Source: a virus
DNA: 41,763 bases
Direction: 5' to 3' (one strand)
IMG/VR virus record: IMGVR_UViG_3300043470_000852
Span: 1-41,763 of that record
The notes below the pieces were generated by a model. That model was not told where the DNA came from. It made no database searches and worked only from the letters and a program-made list of their open reading frames with translations. Both the position numbers and the translations under genes were made by a program. Positions 7,040-14,193 of the stretch are shown piece after piece; the stretch's first letter is position 1; every line of letters begins with the position of its first letter.

Positions 7040-8653
7040 ATGGCATATCCATATTTACCAGTAAATCCTTGCTGTACAGATGTAGTTTTAAATAGTCCTT
7101 GTGGATGTAGTTCTACAATCACCAATGGTGGTTGTAACAATCCATGTGGTACTCATTTAACTGCTTCTAGCACTATTGTTTATGATGGTCCTGCATTAAG
7201 TTGTACGACAGCTGAACCATGTGATACACTTAATGTGATATTACAAAAGATTGATGAGATTATATGTAATCTATTAACACAGATTAATATATTAAATATT
7301 GAAATTATTAATATTAAGAATGAGATTACTAATATCAACAATAATATTACTAACATATATAATATATTAGGTGAATGTTGTACAACAACAACTTCTACTA
7401 CTGCTGTACCTACTACAACAAGTACAACAACAATACGTCTTTGTGAAAACTTCTCATTAACTAATACAGGAGATGTACCAGTAGCTATAATTATTACTGA
7501 TTGTACAACACAAGAGCCAGACGCTATTATACTATATCCAGGAGATACAAATATTTGTGTTGTAACAGATAGTCCTCTAACTGTTCCTGGAACTATTATA
7601 GTGATTCCAAATGGTCCTTGCTTTCCTCCAACTACAAGTACAACATCATCAACATCAACTAGTACTACGACAATAGCACCTACTACCACTACAACAACAA
7701 CACCAATTCCTTGTGAATGTTTGACATTTGAAAATACAGATAGTAGTGCAAGCCATAATATTTTATATAATAATTGTCTTGGAGAGCCTATTGATTTTAC
7801 AATTGCTGCAAATCAAACATCACAATTTTGTGGATGTTGTGCATCTGCAGACAGTGATCTTGTATTAATTACAGTTGGAGCTGATTGTATTGGTGGATTA
7901 TGTCCTGGAATTACAACTACTACAACAACAACTGCTATACCAAATTGTAACTTCACTGGAACTGCTAATCAACTTCCAGATCCAACAACTACAACAACAA
8001 CTAGTAGTTCTAGTTCTACTACTACATCTACTACCACTGTAGCACCAACAACTACTACAACAACAACTGTATGTGTAAATTGTATACCAGGTAATGTAAC
8101 AATTGGAACTCAAGTGTGGACTGGATGTAATCTAAATATTACTACTTTTGCAAATGGTGATCCTATTCCAGAAGTAAGTGATCCAACTGCTTGGGCAGCA
8201 TTAACTACTCCTGCATGGTGTTACTACAATAATGATTCAGCAAATGGACCAATTTATGGAAAAATATACAACTGGTACGCTGTAAATGATCCAAGGGGAT
8301 TAGCTCCAACAGGTTATCATGTTCCAAGTGATGCAGAATGGACAACGCTAACTACATTTTTAGGAGGTTCAAGCGTTGCTGGTAGTGCATTAAAACAAAC
8401 AGGATTATGTCACTGGAATGTTAATAATATAGATGCTACTAATAGTACTGGCTTTTCAGCACTTGGAGGAGGTCTACGAGATAGTTTTGGTGCATTTAGT
8501 AATCTTGGTTTTAGTGGTAATTGGTGGCCTTCATCACTTCTTCCTTCTACAGATTATTATTATCGCCTAATGACTCCTGCTGATGGAATTGTTTATAGAA
8601 ATTTTGGTAGTACTCCAACACTTGGTTTCTCAGTAAGATTAATACAAGATTAA
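7040..8653 (+). CDS. Modular tail fibre with coiled coil, Thr linkers and Fib_succ_major tip (537 aa)
   Basis: The N-terminal adaptor (1-70) contains STIVYDGPALSC. Residues about 72-112 are an Ile/Asn-rich coiled coil ending in CC. The rest is beads on a string: linker; Cys-flanked beta module (about 135-196); linker; second Cys module starting CECLTFENTD (about 225-290); short linker; CNFTGTANQL peptide; 28-residue Thr/Ser linker; and a C-terminal domain from about 350. That last domain has the signature of the Fib_succ_major (FISUMP) family: TIGTQVWTGCNLN, GKIYNWYAV, PTGYHVPSDAEW and GFSVRL. This fold is often found on secreted Bacteroidota proteins and phage tips and is C-type-lectin-like. 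A trimeric receptor-binding fibre is the likely role. Confidence 0.83.
   Translation: MAYPYLPVNPCCTDVVLNSPCGCSSTITNGGCNNPCGTHLTASSTIVYDGPALSCTTAEPCDTLNVILQKIDEIICNLLTQINILNIEIINIKNEITNINNNITNIYNILGECCTTTTSTTAVPTTTSTTTIRLCENFSLTNTGDVPVAIIITDCTTQEPDAIILYPGDTNICVVTDSPLTVPGTIIVIPNGPCFPPTTSTTSSTSTSTTTIAPTTTTTTTPIPCECLTFENTDSSASHNILYNNCLGEPIDFTIAANQTSQFCGCCASADSDLVLITVGADCIGGLCPGITTTTTTTAIPNCNFTGTANQLPDPTTTTTTSSSSSTTTSTTTVAPTTTTTTTVCVNCIPGNVTIGTQVWTGCNLNITTFANGDPIPEVSDPTAWAALTTPAWCYYNNDSANGPIYGKIYNWYAVNDPRGLAPTGYHVPSDAEWTTLTTFLGGSSVAGSALKQTGLCHWNVNNIDATNSTGFSALGGGLRDSFGAFSNLGFSGNWWPSSLLPSTDYYYRLMTPADGIVYRNFGSTPTLGFSVRLIQD
7382..7432 (+). repeat. Thr-coding linker tract
   Basis: A 17-codon Thr/Ser run follows the CC end of the coiled coil. 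Confidence 0.8.
7631..7702 (+). repeat. Thr/Ser-coding linker tract
   Basis: A 24-codon Thr/Ser run lies between two Cys-flanked beta modules. The DNA is an imperfect ACN repeat. Confidence 0.85.
7985..8068 (+). repeat. Thr/Ser-coding linker tract before the FISUMP tip
   Basis: A 28-codon Thr/Ser run separates the GTANQL peptide from the C-terminal lectin-like domain. Confidence 0.85.
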
Positions 8654-8686
8654 TACAAGCAACAGTAATTTAAATAAAAATTTAAA

Positions 8687-8986
8687 ATGGGAAATTGCTC
8701 TCAAATAAATAATACAACAATACAAGGAACGAGTACTATCACATATGATGGTACTCCACTTCCTTGTTCAGATGTGAATACATGTGATAATTTAAATACT
8801 ATCCTTGCTAAGTTTGATGCTATTATATGTGATGCTATAATTGGTGTAAATGAAATTACAATAAATGTAACAGATATTAACAACAGTATAACAAATATTA
8901 ATAATAATATAACTGACATATATAATCAACTTGCTGTATGTTGTAATGTATGTGACTTTACTGGAACTGCTAATCAATTATCATAA
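8687..8986 (+). CDS. Short fibre paralogue: adaptor and coiled coil without a tip (99 aa)
   Basis: It is a clear paralogue of the first part of the 537-aa fibre. Shared features are an STI-YDG---C adaptor motif, CD-LN-IL and IIC segments, and the coiled coil with TNINNNIT followed by IYN and CC. It ends with CDFTGTANQLS and a stop. In the 537-aa protein the same GTANQL peptide is followed by a Thr linker and the tip domain, and 18 bases around it are identical. This gene therefore looks truncated exactly at a module junction. It may encode a stub that caps or mixes with the long fibre in trimers, or be a decaying copy. It has its own start 34 bases after the previous gene. Confidence 0.75.
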   Translation: MGNCSQINNTTIQGTSTITYDGTPLPCSDVNTCDNLNTILAKFDAIICDAIIGVNEITINVTDINNSITNINNNITDIYNQLAVCCNVCDFTGTANQLS

Positions 8987-8992
8987 ACTAAT

Positions 8993-9012
8993 ATAAATTA
9001 ACATAAATTAAC
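8993..9012 (+). repeat. Two tandem copies of ATAAATTAAC
   Basis: Two perfect 10-base tandem copies lie in the leader of the next gene. They could be chance in AT-rich DNA or a small regulatory repeat. Confidence 0.4.
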
Positions 9013-9022
9013 ATATAAAAAT

Positions 9023-10333
9023 ATGACAGTCTTAATAACATTAACCATACCACCTGGTGGGATTGCAGGTCCTTTTAATCTTTATTCAGATACAGATGGG
9101 TATGTCCTACCATTTGAAACAAATATATCTGCACTTGTTTTAACAGCTGGATTTATATCATTTAATGTACCTCCTGGAACAACAATCATTAGAGTGAGAT
9201 CTATTGCACCATGTACAAATTATATTGATATACCAATCAATTTAATTACTACAACTACTACTACCAGTTCTAGTAGTACAACTACATCTACTACTACAGT
9301 TCCTCCTACGAGCACTACAACCAGTACAAGTAGTTCTACATCAACTAGTACAACTACTGTTCCTCCTACAAGTACAACAACTAGTACCTCAAGTAGTACT
9401 ACATCAACTACTACAAGTAGTTCTAGTACAACAACTTCAACAACAACAGTTATTGCTTGTAATTGTTTAACATTTGTAAATACAGATGAAAATCCTCATT
9501 TGTTTGGATATACTACTTGTGATAATGTTGAACTATTCAATATAGGTATTGGTGGTAATGAAACTGTAAAACTTTGTGGATCTCTACCATCTGCGAATGA
9601 TCCTAGTGTAATAATTACAGTTGGAGATCCTTGTATTTTAGGAGCTTGTCAAACAACAACTACTACTACTACTATACCGCCAACAACTACAACCACTACT
9701 ACTGTGTGTCCATGTGTTGAGTATGTAAGTATTATTGCAGATGGAGCTGGTACATTTAACTATGAAGATTGTTTTGGTACTCCTAAATCAGTAGCTATAG
9801 TTTCAGGTCCAAACGTATTTATTGGTCTTGATGATCCTGCATGTTTGAATAGAAATTCATTATCAGCAACTGTATCCTTTACTGTAGAAGCTTTCGGTCC
9901 ATGCTGTATACCAACACCATCTACATCTACAACTACAAGTACAACTACAGGTATTCCTACATGTGCACAATATCTAATAGATCCAGTTGCTGGTGAGATA
10001 CATACAGTACAATACACACCATGTGGTGGATCAACTCCACTTACTATTAATTTAGGAGAACTAGATCCTTCAATAACAATATGTGCTCAATCTCCTTTAA
10101 TTAGTGATAACTTTCCAGCAGACACAACAGAAGGAGCAGGTTGTACAGGATATTGTTTTGAATATTCTTATGATTCAGGAGATGTTGGAGGAGATTTAGT
10201 TGTGACTGATTGTGACACAGGTGTTGTCTCTACTGTTCCTTATGGACCAGGTGAAACAGGTACTGGCTGTGCAACTAATGTTTACTCAACAGGAGGTGTA
10301 CTATTTAATATAATAGGACCTTGTCCGTTTTAA
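9023..10333 (+). CDS. Multi-module appendage protein with GPFN adaptor and Thr linkers (436 aa)
   Basis: Residues 1-75 are a GPFN adaptor (AGPFNLYS, then CTNYIDI) shared with the 83-aa gene at 10351 and the start of the 288-aa gene at 20233. Residues 76-142 are the longest Thr/Ser linker in the window and contain a 17-residue direct repeat (TTTVPPTSTTTSTSSST). Cys-flanked beta modules of about 60-65 residues follow. The first (CNCLTFVNTD, about 145-210) is a paralogue of the CECLTFENTD module in the 537-aa fibre. A second starts CPCVEY (about 230), and the last 124 residues look like two more, beginning CAQY and CFEYSYDSG. No enzyme motif is visible. A long flexible virion appendage with binding domains is the best guess. 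Confidence 0.78.
   Translation: MTVLITLTIPPGGIAGPFNLYSDTDGYVLPFETNISALVLTAGFISFNVPPGTTIIRVRSIAPCTNYIDIPINLITTTTTTSSSSTTTSTTTVPPTSTTTSTSSSTSTSTTTVPPTSTTTSTSSSTTSTTTSSSSTTTSTTTVIACNCLTFVNTDENPHLFGYTTCDNVELFNIGIGGNETVKLCGSLPSANDPSVIITVGDPCILGACQTTTTTTTIPPTTTTTTTVCPCVEYVSIIADGAGTFNYEDCFGTPKSVAIVSGPNVFIGLDDPACLNRNSLSATVSFTVEAFGPCCIPTPSTSTTTSTTTGIPTCAQYLIDPVAGEIHTVQYTPCGGSTPLTINLGELDPSITICAQSPLISDNFPADTTEGAGCTGYCFEYSYDSGDVGGDLVVTDCDTGVVSTVPYGPGETGTGCATNVYSTGGVLFNIIGPCPF
9248..9448 (+). repeat. Long Thr/Ser-coding tract with internal duplication
   Basis: A 201-base tract encodes 67 Thr/Ser/Pro/Val residues. It contains two copies of a 17-residue unit starting TTTVPPTSTTT. The copies differ at many synonymous sites, so the duplication is not recent or has been kept at protein level. 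Confidence 0.85.
9653..9703 (+). repeat. Thr-coding linker tract
   Basis: A 17-codon Thr-rich linker with a central Ile-Pro-Pro separates two Cys-flanked modules. Confidence 0.8.
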
Positions 10334-10350
10334 TTTAAAATCAATAATAT

Positions 10351-10602
10351 ATGACAGTATTAATAACATTAACAGTTGCTGGGGCTGATTCAGGCCCCTT
10401 CAACCTGTATTCAAATCTAGATGGATATGTAACAGCATTTGAATCAGGAGTAGATAAAACAGCTTTACTTACAGGATATTCTTCTTCTTTAGTTCCTGAT
10501 TACACAACAGTAGTTAGAGTGTTATCAACAGGAGATTGTACTAACTATATAGATATAGTACTAGATCAAGTGACAACAACCACTACAACTACCTTAACTT
10601 AA
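10351..10602 (+). CDS. Stand-alone GPFN adaptor with Thr tail (83 aa)
   Basis: The protein is essentially one GPFN module (DSGPFNLYS near residue 14; CTNYIDIV near 70) followed by seven Thr, Leu and Thr. It is a paralogue of the N-terminus of the preceding gene, and their first 23 bases differ at only one position. The linker at the end has nothing attached, so the protein is either a minimal adaptor subunit or a stub left after loss of a distal domain. It is the last gene of the fibre cassette; a strong terminator starts 36 bases downstream. Confidence 0.75.
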   Translation: MTVLITLTVAGADSGPFNLYSNLDGYVTAFESGVDKTALLTGYSSSLVPDYTTVVRVLSTGDCTNYIDIVLDQVTTTTTTTLT

Positions 10603-10637
10603 TAAAAAAATCTTGTTTTGTTGGTTTTACAAGTTTT

Positions 10638-10671
10638 CTCCTCAAGATTTTTCTTGGGGAGTTTTTGTTTT
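10638..10671 (+). terminator. Strong intrinsic terminator closing the fibre cassette
   Basis: CTCCTCAAGA (10638-10647) and TCTTGGGGAG (10652-10661) form a 10-bp stem with one G-T pair and a TTTT loop. TTTTTGTTTT follows. It separates the fibre cassette from the next promoter. Confidence 0.85.
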
Positions 10672-10691
10672 ATAACTAATTTAGTTATAAA
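10669..10691 (+). promoter_or_regulatory. 23-base palindrome, copy 1 (candidate operator)
   Basis: Arms TTTATAACTAA and TTAGTTATAAA are perfectly complementary around a central T. A copy with one changed base lies at 26433-26455. In both places the palindrome ends exactly 24 bases before a TTTG promoter box. It is probably the binding site of a dimeric regulator. It also overlaps the T tail of the terminator. Confidence 0.6.
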
Positions 10692-10715
10692 TAATTCTAT
10701 CTCTAACTAAAATTA

Positions 10716-10748
10716 TTTGGAATATATAAAAACAATTGTTTATCTTTA
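10716..10748 (+). promoter_or_regulatory. Bacteroidota-type promoter for the metallophosphoesterase/tail unit
   Basis: TTTG (10716-10719), 21 bases, then TATCTTTA (10741-10748). This is one base from the TAnnTTTG -7 consensus of Bacteroidota primary-sigma promoters with the -33 TTTG. It lies 28 bases before the start codon and directly after a terminator and palindrome. Confidence 0.6.
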
Positions 10749-10776
10749 CAATATTTTTTAACTAATATAAATACAT

Positions 10777-12000
10777 ATGTCTGAAAATCAACACTTGTTA
10801 TACCAATTAGAAGAGTTATTAACGCAAAAGAAAAGTAAAAAGTTCTATGCTGAAAGATTAGGAATAAGTGAGTTTGAAGTGAGTGAGCTCATGAGAGAAC
10901 TTAAAGAAAAAGATAATGAACAACCTTCAGAGATAGCAAGAAACTATACAGAAGAACGTAAAGTTAATGTTGAAAAAGGTACACTAGAAAGTACAATCAT
11001 ATCTGACTATGAACCTAAAAATGATATTGAACTAGCTAAGCTACATAAGATAAATTTAGATAAATACATCATAACCAACTACTGGTCTAAGATGTTACCA
11101 AGTGGGAAGTTTACTTCCTCAGTCTTTTCAAAACTAAAACAAGCAAAAGATTATTCCCCTGAAGACTTTGCTAAATTTTTACAAAACTACAAACCAAATA
11201 ACATATCAATTGCTAAAGAAAACTATTCTATAGAGAAAGATTATGTAGATATAGAAATATCTTTATCTGATTTTCATTTAGCTAAAAGAACTGTAGATGG
11301 TGATAATAGTCCAGAAGGAAGAGCTTTAAGATATTTTAATGTGGCTCAGTCTTTGATTAACAAAGTGAGAGCTAATTACAATATAAACACTGTAGTGTTA
11401 CCTATATCAAATGATTTCTTTCATACTGATAACTATCAAAACCAAACTACACAAGGTACTCCACAAGATACTATAATGGATTATAGTTCTGAATATGAAT
11501 TAGGATTTGCTATTCTTGTAGATACAATTAACATGTTAAGACAGAATGCCAATGATGTAACTGTCATTCTTGTACAGGGTAATCATGATAGAACTAAATC
11601 TTTTTACTTAGCTCATGCATTAGATGTTTATTTCAAGGAAGATCTTGATGTAGATTTTATCAGAGAGCATAGTGTAGTTAAAGGATTAACATTAGGAAAT
11701 ACATTTATTGGATGGCACCATGGTAACTGTAAGTTAGAAGACCTACCATTATTGTTTGCAACACATCCTCAATATAGTCAAGCATTTGGTAATGCTATCT
11801 ATAGAGAAGTACATACAGGTGATAAACATCACTACATGGCTAAAGAAGTCAAAGGTGTAAGAATACAACAAATGCCTAGTCTTTCAGGAACTGATAGATG
11901 GCACCTAGATAATAACTACGTACATTCAGTAAGAGCTGCCTTAGCTTTAGTATATGATAGTAAACTAGGTAAGATTGCTGAGTTCGAAACAAGAATATAA
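10777..12000 (+). CDS. HTH-metallophosphoesterase fusion (407 aa)
   Basis: Residues about 9-42 form a helix-turn-helix (KSKKFYAERLGISEFEVSEL), and a charged linker follows. From about 160 the protein has calcineurin-like metallophosphoesterase motifs: D165-x-H167 (SDFH), N212-D213-F-F-H216 in place of the usual Gly-Asp, G268-N-H-D271-R, H314-H315-G, and G348-D-K-H351-H352 near the end. The family hydrolyses phosphodiesters with two metals; SbcD/Mre11-type nucleases are the closest general comparison. Metal-binding residues are largely present, so it is probably active. It is the first gene after the promoter and palindrome and precedes ring genes by 2 bases. The HTH could let it bind DNA or dock on another protein. 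A DNA end-processing or host-nucleic-acid role is inferred. Confidence 0.85.
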   Translation: MSENQHLLYQLEELLTQKKSKKFYAERLGISEFEVSELMRELKEKDNEQPSEIARNYTEERKVNVEKGTLESTIISDYEPKNDIELAKLHKINLDKYIITNYWSKMLPSGKFTSSVFSKLKQAKDYSPEDFAKFLQNYKPNNISIAKENYSIEKDYVDIEISLSDFHLAKRTVDGDNSPEGRALRYFNVAQSLINKVRANYNINTVVLPISNDFFHTDNYQNQTTQGTPQDTIMDYSSEYELGFAILVDTINMLRQNANDVTVILVQGNHDRTKSFYLAHALDVYFKEDLDVDFIREHSVVKGLTLGNTFIGWHHGNCKLEDLPLLFATHPQYSQAFGNAIYREVHTGDKHHYMAKEVKGVRIQQMPSLSGTDRWHLDNNYVHSVRAALALVYDSKLGKIAEFETRI

Positions 12001-12002
12001 TT

Positions 12003-12731
12003 ATGGCAACATTAAGAAAATTAGTATCAGATGTTAGAAGTGTCCACAAGATACTTTCTACAGATAGTCTTATTACAGATAGAGCAATTGCATCTGAGAT
12101 AAGAAACAACTCTTTATTACTTATAAAGAGAGAAACCAATCTAAGAAAGCTTTGGGCAACTGATACATTATTTACTACCATTCCTTGTTTGGAAATGGTA
12201 GAGGTATCTATTTCTGAATGTTGTAATTATGTAGATGAATGTACTATAGCTAGAACTAAGTTTAAACTTCCACGTATATCAGAAGGTAATTACCAATATG
12301 TAATACAAGGAGTTTATTCCATTAATGCTATGAGTGGTGTAGGAAAAAAGTTAAAAGAAATAACTATCAATAGATATATAAATCTTTTAAAGCTTCCTAT
12401 AATCAAGAAAGAAGAATACTATTGGATATCTAATGGATATCTATATGTAAACAATCCTTTACTTAAAGCAATTAGATTTGTTGCATTATTTGAAGAAGAT
12501 GTAGAAAATGAAATCATGTATCCAGAATGTGGATGTGGAACTCCAGAATACACTACTGAAGAACTATGTAAGAATCCATTAGATAAAGAGTTTCCTCTTC
12601 CTGGATATTTAGAACAACAAGTACTACAACTTACATCTCAAAAACTTCTATCTACATACTTCAATCTTAAAACTGATACTAGTCAAGAAGGAATAGATGG
12701 TCAATCACCAAACTCAAAACCAACTAATTAA
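12003..12731 (+). CDS. Neck/ring-region structural protein (242 aa)
   Basis: The N-terminal 60 residues are helical and charged (KLVSDVRSVHKILSTDSL, then RNNSLLLIKRETNLRKLW). The rest is mixed alpha/beta with a Cys motif (YPECGCGTPEY, about residue 175) and a helical C-terminus. It is not assigned to a named family with certainty. The sequence style and position before the basic 158-aa and the 324-aa adaptor genes fit the ring/neck proteins of crAss-like virions. Its last base overlaps the first base of the next start codon (TAATG), so translation is likely coupled. Confidence 0.75.
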   Translation: MATLRKLVSDVRSVHKILSTDSLITDRAIASEIRNNSLLLIKRETNLRKLWATDTLFTTIPCLEMVEVSISECCNYVDECTIARTKFKLPRISEGNYQYVIQGVYSINAMSGVGKKLKEITINRYINLLKLPIIKKEEYYWISNGYLYVNNPLLKAIRFVALFEEDVENEIMYPECGCGTPEYTTEELCKNPLDKEFPLPGYLEQQVLQLTSQKLLSTYFNLKTDTSQEGIDGQSPNSKPTN

Positions 12732-13207
12732 TGAGAACAAAGATTGATTGGAGAAGCTCTAGCAAAGACAACTATAATCAGTTCTGCAAAAAACACCCTT
12801 CTATAACTCTTACGTATGATGAGTGGAGAAATATTATCTACACTTACAATGAATTCTTTAAAGAGTATATATTAGAAACAGGTGAGAAAGCAAAACTACC
12901 TTATGGGTTTGGAGAGTTCTCTATCAATAAAAAGAAAAGAAGAAAAATAAAACTAGCTGATGGAAAAGAGTTTATTAACTTACCAATCGATTGGCAGAAA
13001 ACTAAAGAGAAAGGAAAAGTTATTTATAACTTTAATTATCATACGGAAGGTTATTTTTTTGGTTGGATGTGGTTTAAACCAACAGCACGTTTCAAAAACT
13101 CTGACCTATGGTATTTCAAACCTTCTAGACTCACTTCAAGACTTTTATCACACTATCTAAAAACCAGCGACAAGTACCAAAATATTTACCGAGAATGGAA
13201 AAAATAA
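12731..13207 (+). CDS. Small basic conserved structural-region protein (158 aa)
   Basis: The protein is strongly basic, with KKKRRKIK near residue 72, and aromatic-rich (YFFGWMWFKP near 115). The opening MRTKIDWRSSSKDNYNQFCK leads into a helical region. Crassvirales genomes have a small protein of this kind between ring genes, but the function is unknown to me. A basic aromatic protein at the neck could contact DNA in the portal channel. It overlaps the previous gene by one base and lies 6 bases before the next. It is too unlike HU/IHF to call it that. Confidence 0.75.
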   Translation: MRTKIDWRSSSKDNYNQFCKKHPSITLTYDEWRNIIYTYNEFFKEYILETGEKAKLPYGFGEFSINKKKRRKIKLADGKEFINLPIDWQKTKEKGKVIYNFNYHTEGYFFGWMWFKPTARFKNSDLWYFKPSRLTSRLLSHYLKTSDKYQNIYREWKK

Positions 13208-13213
13208 TGAACT

Positions 13214-14188
13214 ATGTCATATTACTATAAATATAATTTTGTATCCCCAGAGCCTGTCTACTCAACAGTTAAAGAAGAACTTAAAAGTTACTTTGATACT
13301 GGTGCAGTGGATGATCTTTTATTTCCTACCTACTTAGATAAGTGTCTTAAGAAGTTAGGAAGAACTACCTTTGTAATAAGTGAAGAAGTCTTATTTATAG
13401 AAGATTACCAAGCTAGACTCCCTGATAACTTTTATGCTGTAAGAGAAGCTTGGATGTGTACAGAAGTTGCAGGATACCCATATCAATCAGCTAATTCATT
13501 CTATTCTCAAGCTGCTTCAGCTACAACTATTCAAGTGGCTCCATTAACTATTGGAGGAACTCCTTGTAATCAACCTGGTTGTCAAGTTCCACAATGTGAT
13601 GGTACATGTATGCCTGTATTAGTACAAGCTGTATATAAAACAAACAACACTGTAGCTAGAGGATTTACTCACGAGTATTTACTTAAGCCTGGTAATATAT
13701 CTGCAAGACAAAACTGTGGAGTGGAATACACTAACAATTGGGACTTCTATGCAGAAGCTCCTCCTATTCATGAATTCACTCCTGGTGCTGCTAGTTATGA
13801 CTCATTTGATATTAGAGACAATAAGTTTGTAACTAATTTTAGAAATGGTGTGGTACACTTATTATTCTATGCTACAGAGTATGATCAAATAGGAAATCAA
13901 ATGATTCCTGATAACTATCGTATTAGAGAATATGTAGAAGCGTTTCTTAAATTCAAGATATTTGAAACTCTTACTAATCAAACTAATGATGAAACTTTCA
14001 ATCAGTTACAACAAAAGATGTTATATCATAAACAAGCTTATGAAGAATCTTACATCATGGCTGAGATTGAAATGAAGAAACAAACTCCTTGGGAGAAGCA
14101 AAGAAGAATTAAAAACGATCTTAATAGATTCAATATGTATGAACTTCCTAACCGTACTAATAGATATGGTAGAAGACGTAATAACTAA
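13214..14188 (+). CDS. Tail adaptor/ring protein, P22 gp4-like (324 aa)
   Basis: The N-terminus is helical (STVKEELKSYFDTGAVDDL) with a conserved-looking DKCLKKLGR. A beta-rich middle carries a Cys-rich insertion with CNQPGCQVPQCDGTC near residue 115-130, and the C-terminus is a long helix ending very basic (RTNRYGRRRNN). In crAss-like phages the gene just before the muzzle encodes a ring protein related to P22 gp4-type tail adaptors that joins the portal to the tube. Position and fold pattern fit that. The four-Cys insertion could bind metal or stiffen a loop. It ends 5 bases before the muzzle gene. Confidence 0.65.
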   Translation: MSYYYKYNFVSPEPVYSTVKEELKSYFDTGAVDDLLFPTYLDKCLKKLGRTTFVISEEVLFIEDYQARLPDNFYAVREAWMCTEVAGYPYQSANSFYSQAASATTIQVAPLTIGGTPCNQPGCQVPQCDGTCMPVLVQAVYKTNNTVARGFTHEYLLKPGNISARQNCGVEYTNNWDFYAEAPPIHEFTPGAASYDSFDIRDNKFVTNFRNGVVHLLFYATEYDQIGNQMIPDNYRIREYVEAFLKFKIFETLTNQTNDETFNQLQQKMLYHKQAYEESYIMAEIEMKKQTPWEKQRRIKNDLNRFNMYELPNRTNRYGRRRNN

Positions 14189-14193
14189 AAACT

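Noticed and set aside
9248-9448. CRISPR-like repeat array
   Set aside because: The repetition is an imperfect triplet repeat in frame with a protein, without unique spacers of constant length.
7040-10333. Diversity-generating retroelement variable region at the lectin-like tip
   Set aside because: No reverse transcriptase, template repeat or near-repeat of the tip coding end is present in the window.
8687-10333. One gene broken by frameshift between the 99-aa and 436-aa ORFs
   Set aside because: The second ORF has its own start and a complete GPFN adaptor that matches the stand-alone 83-aa gene, so they are separate genes.
12731-13207. IHF/HU-type DNA-binding protein
   Set aside because: Size and basicity are suggestive, but the order of helices and the arm motif of HU/IHF are not seen.
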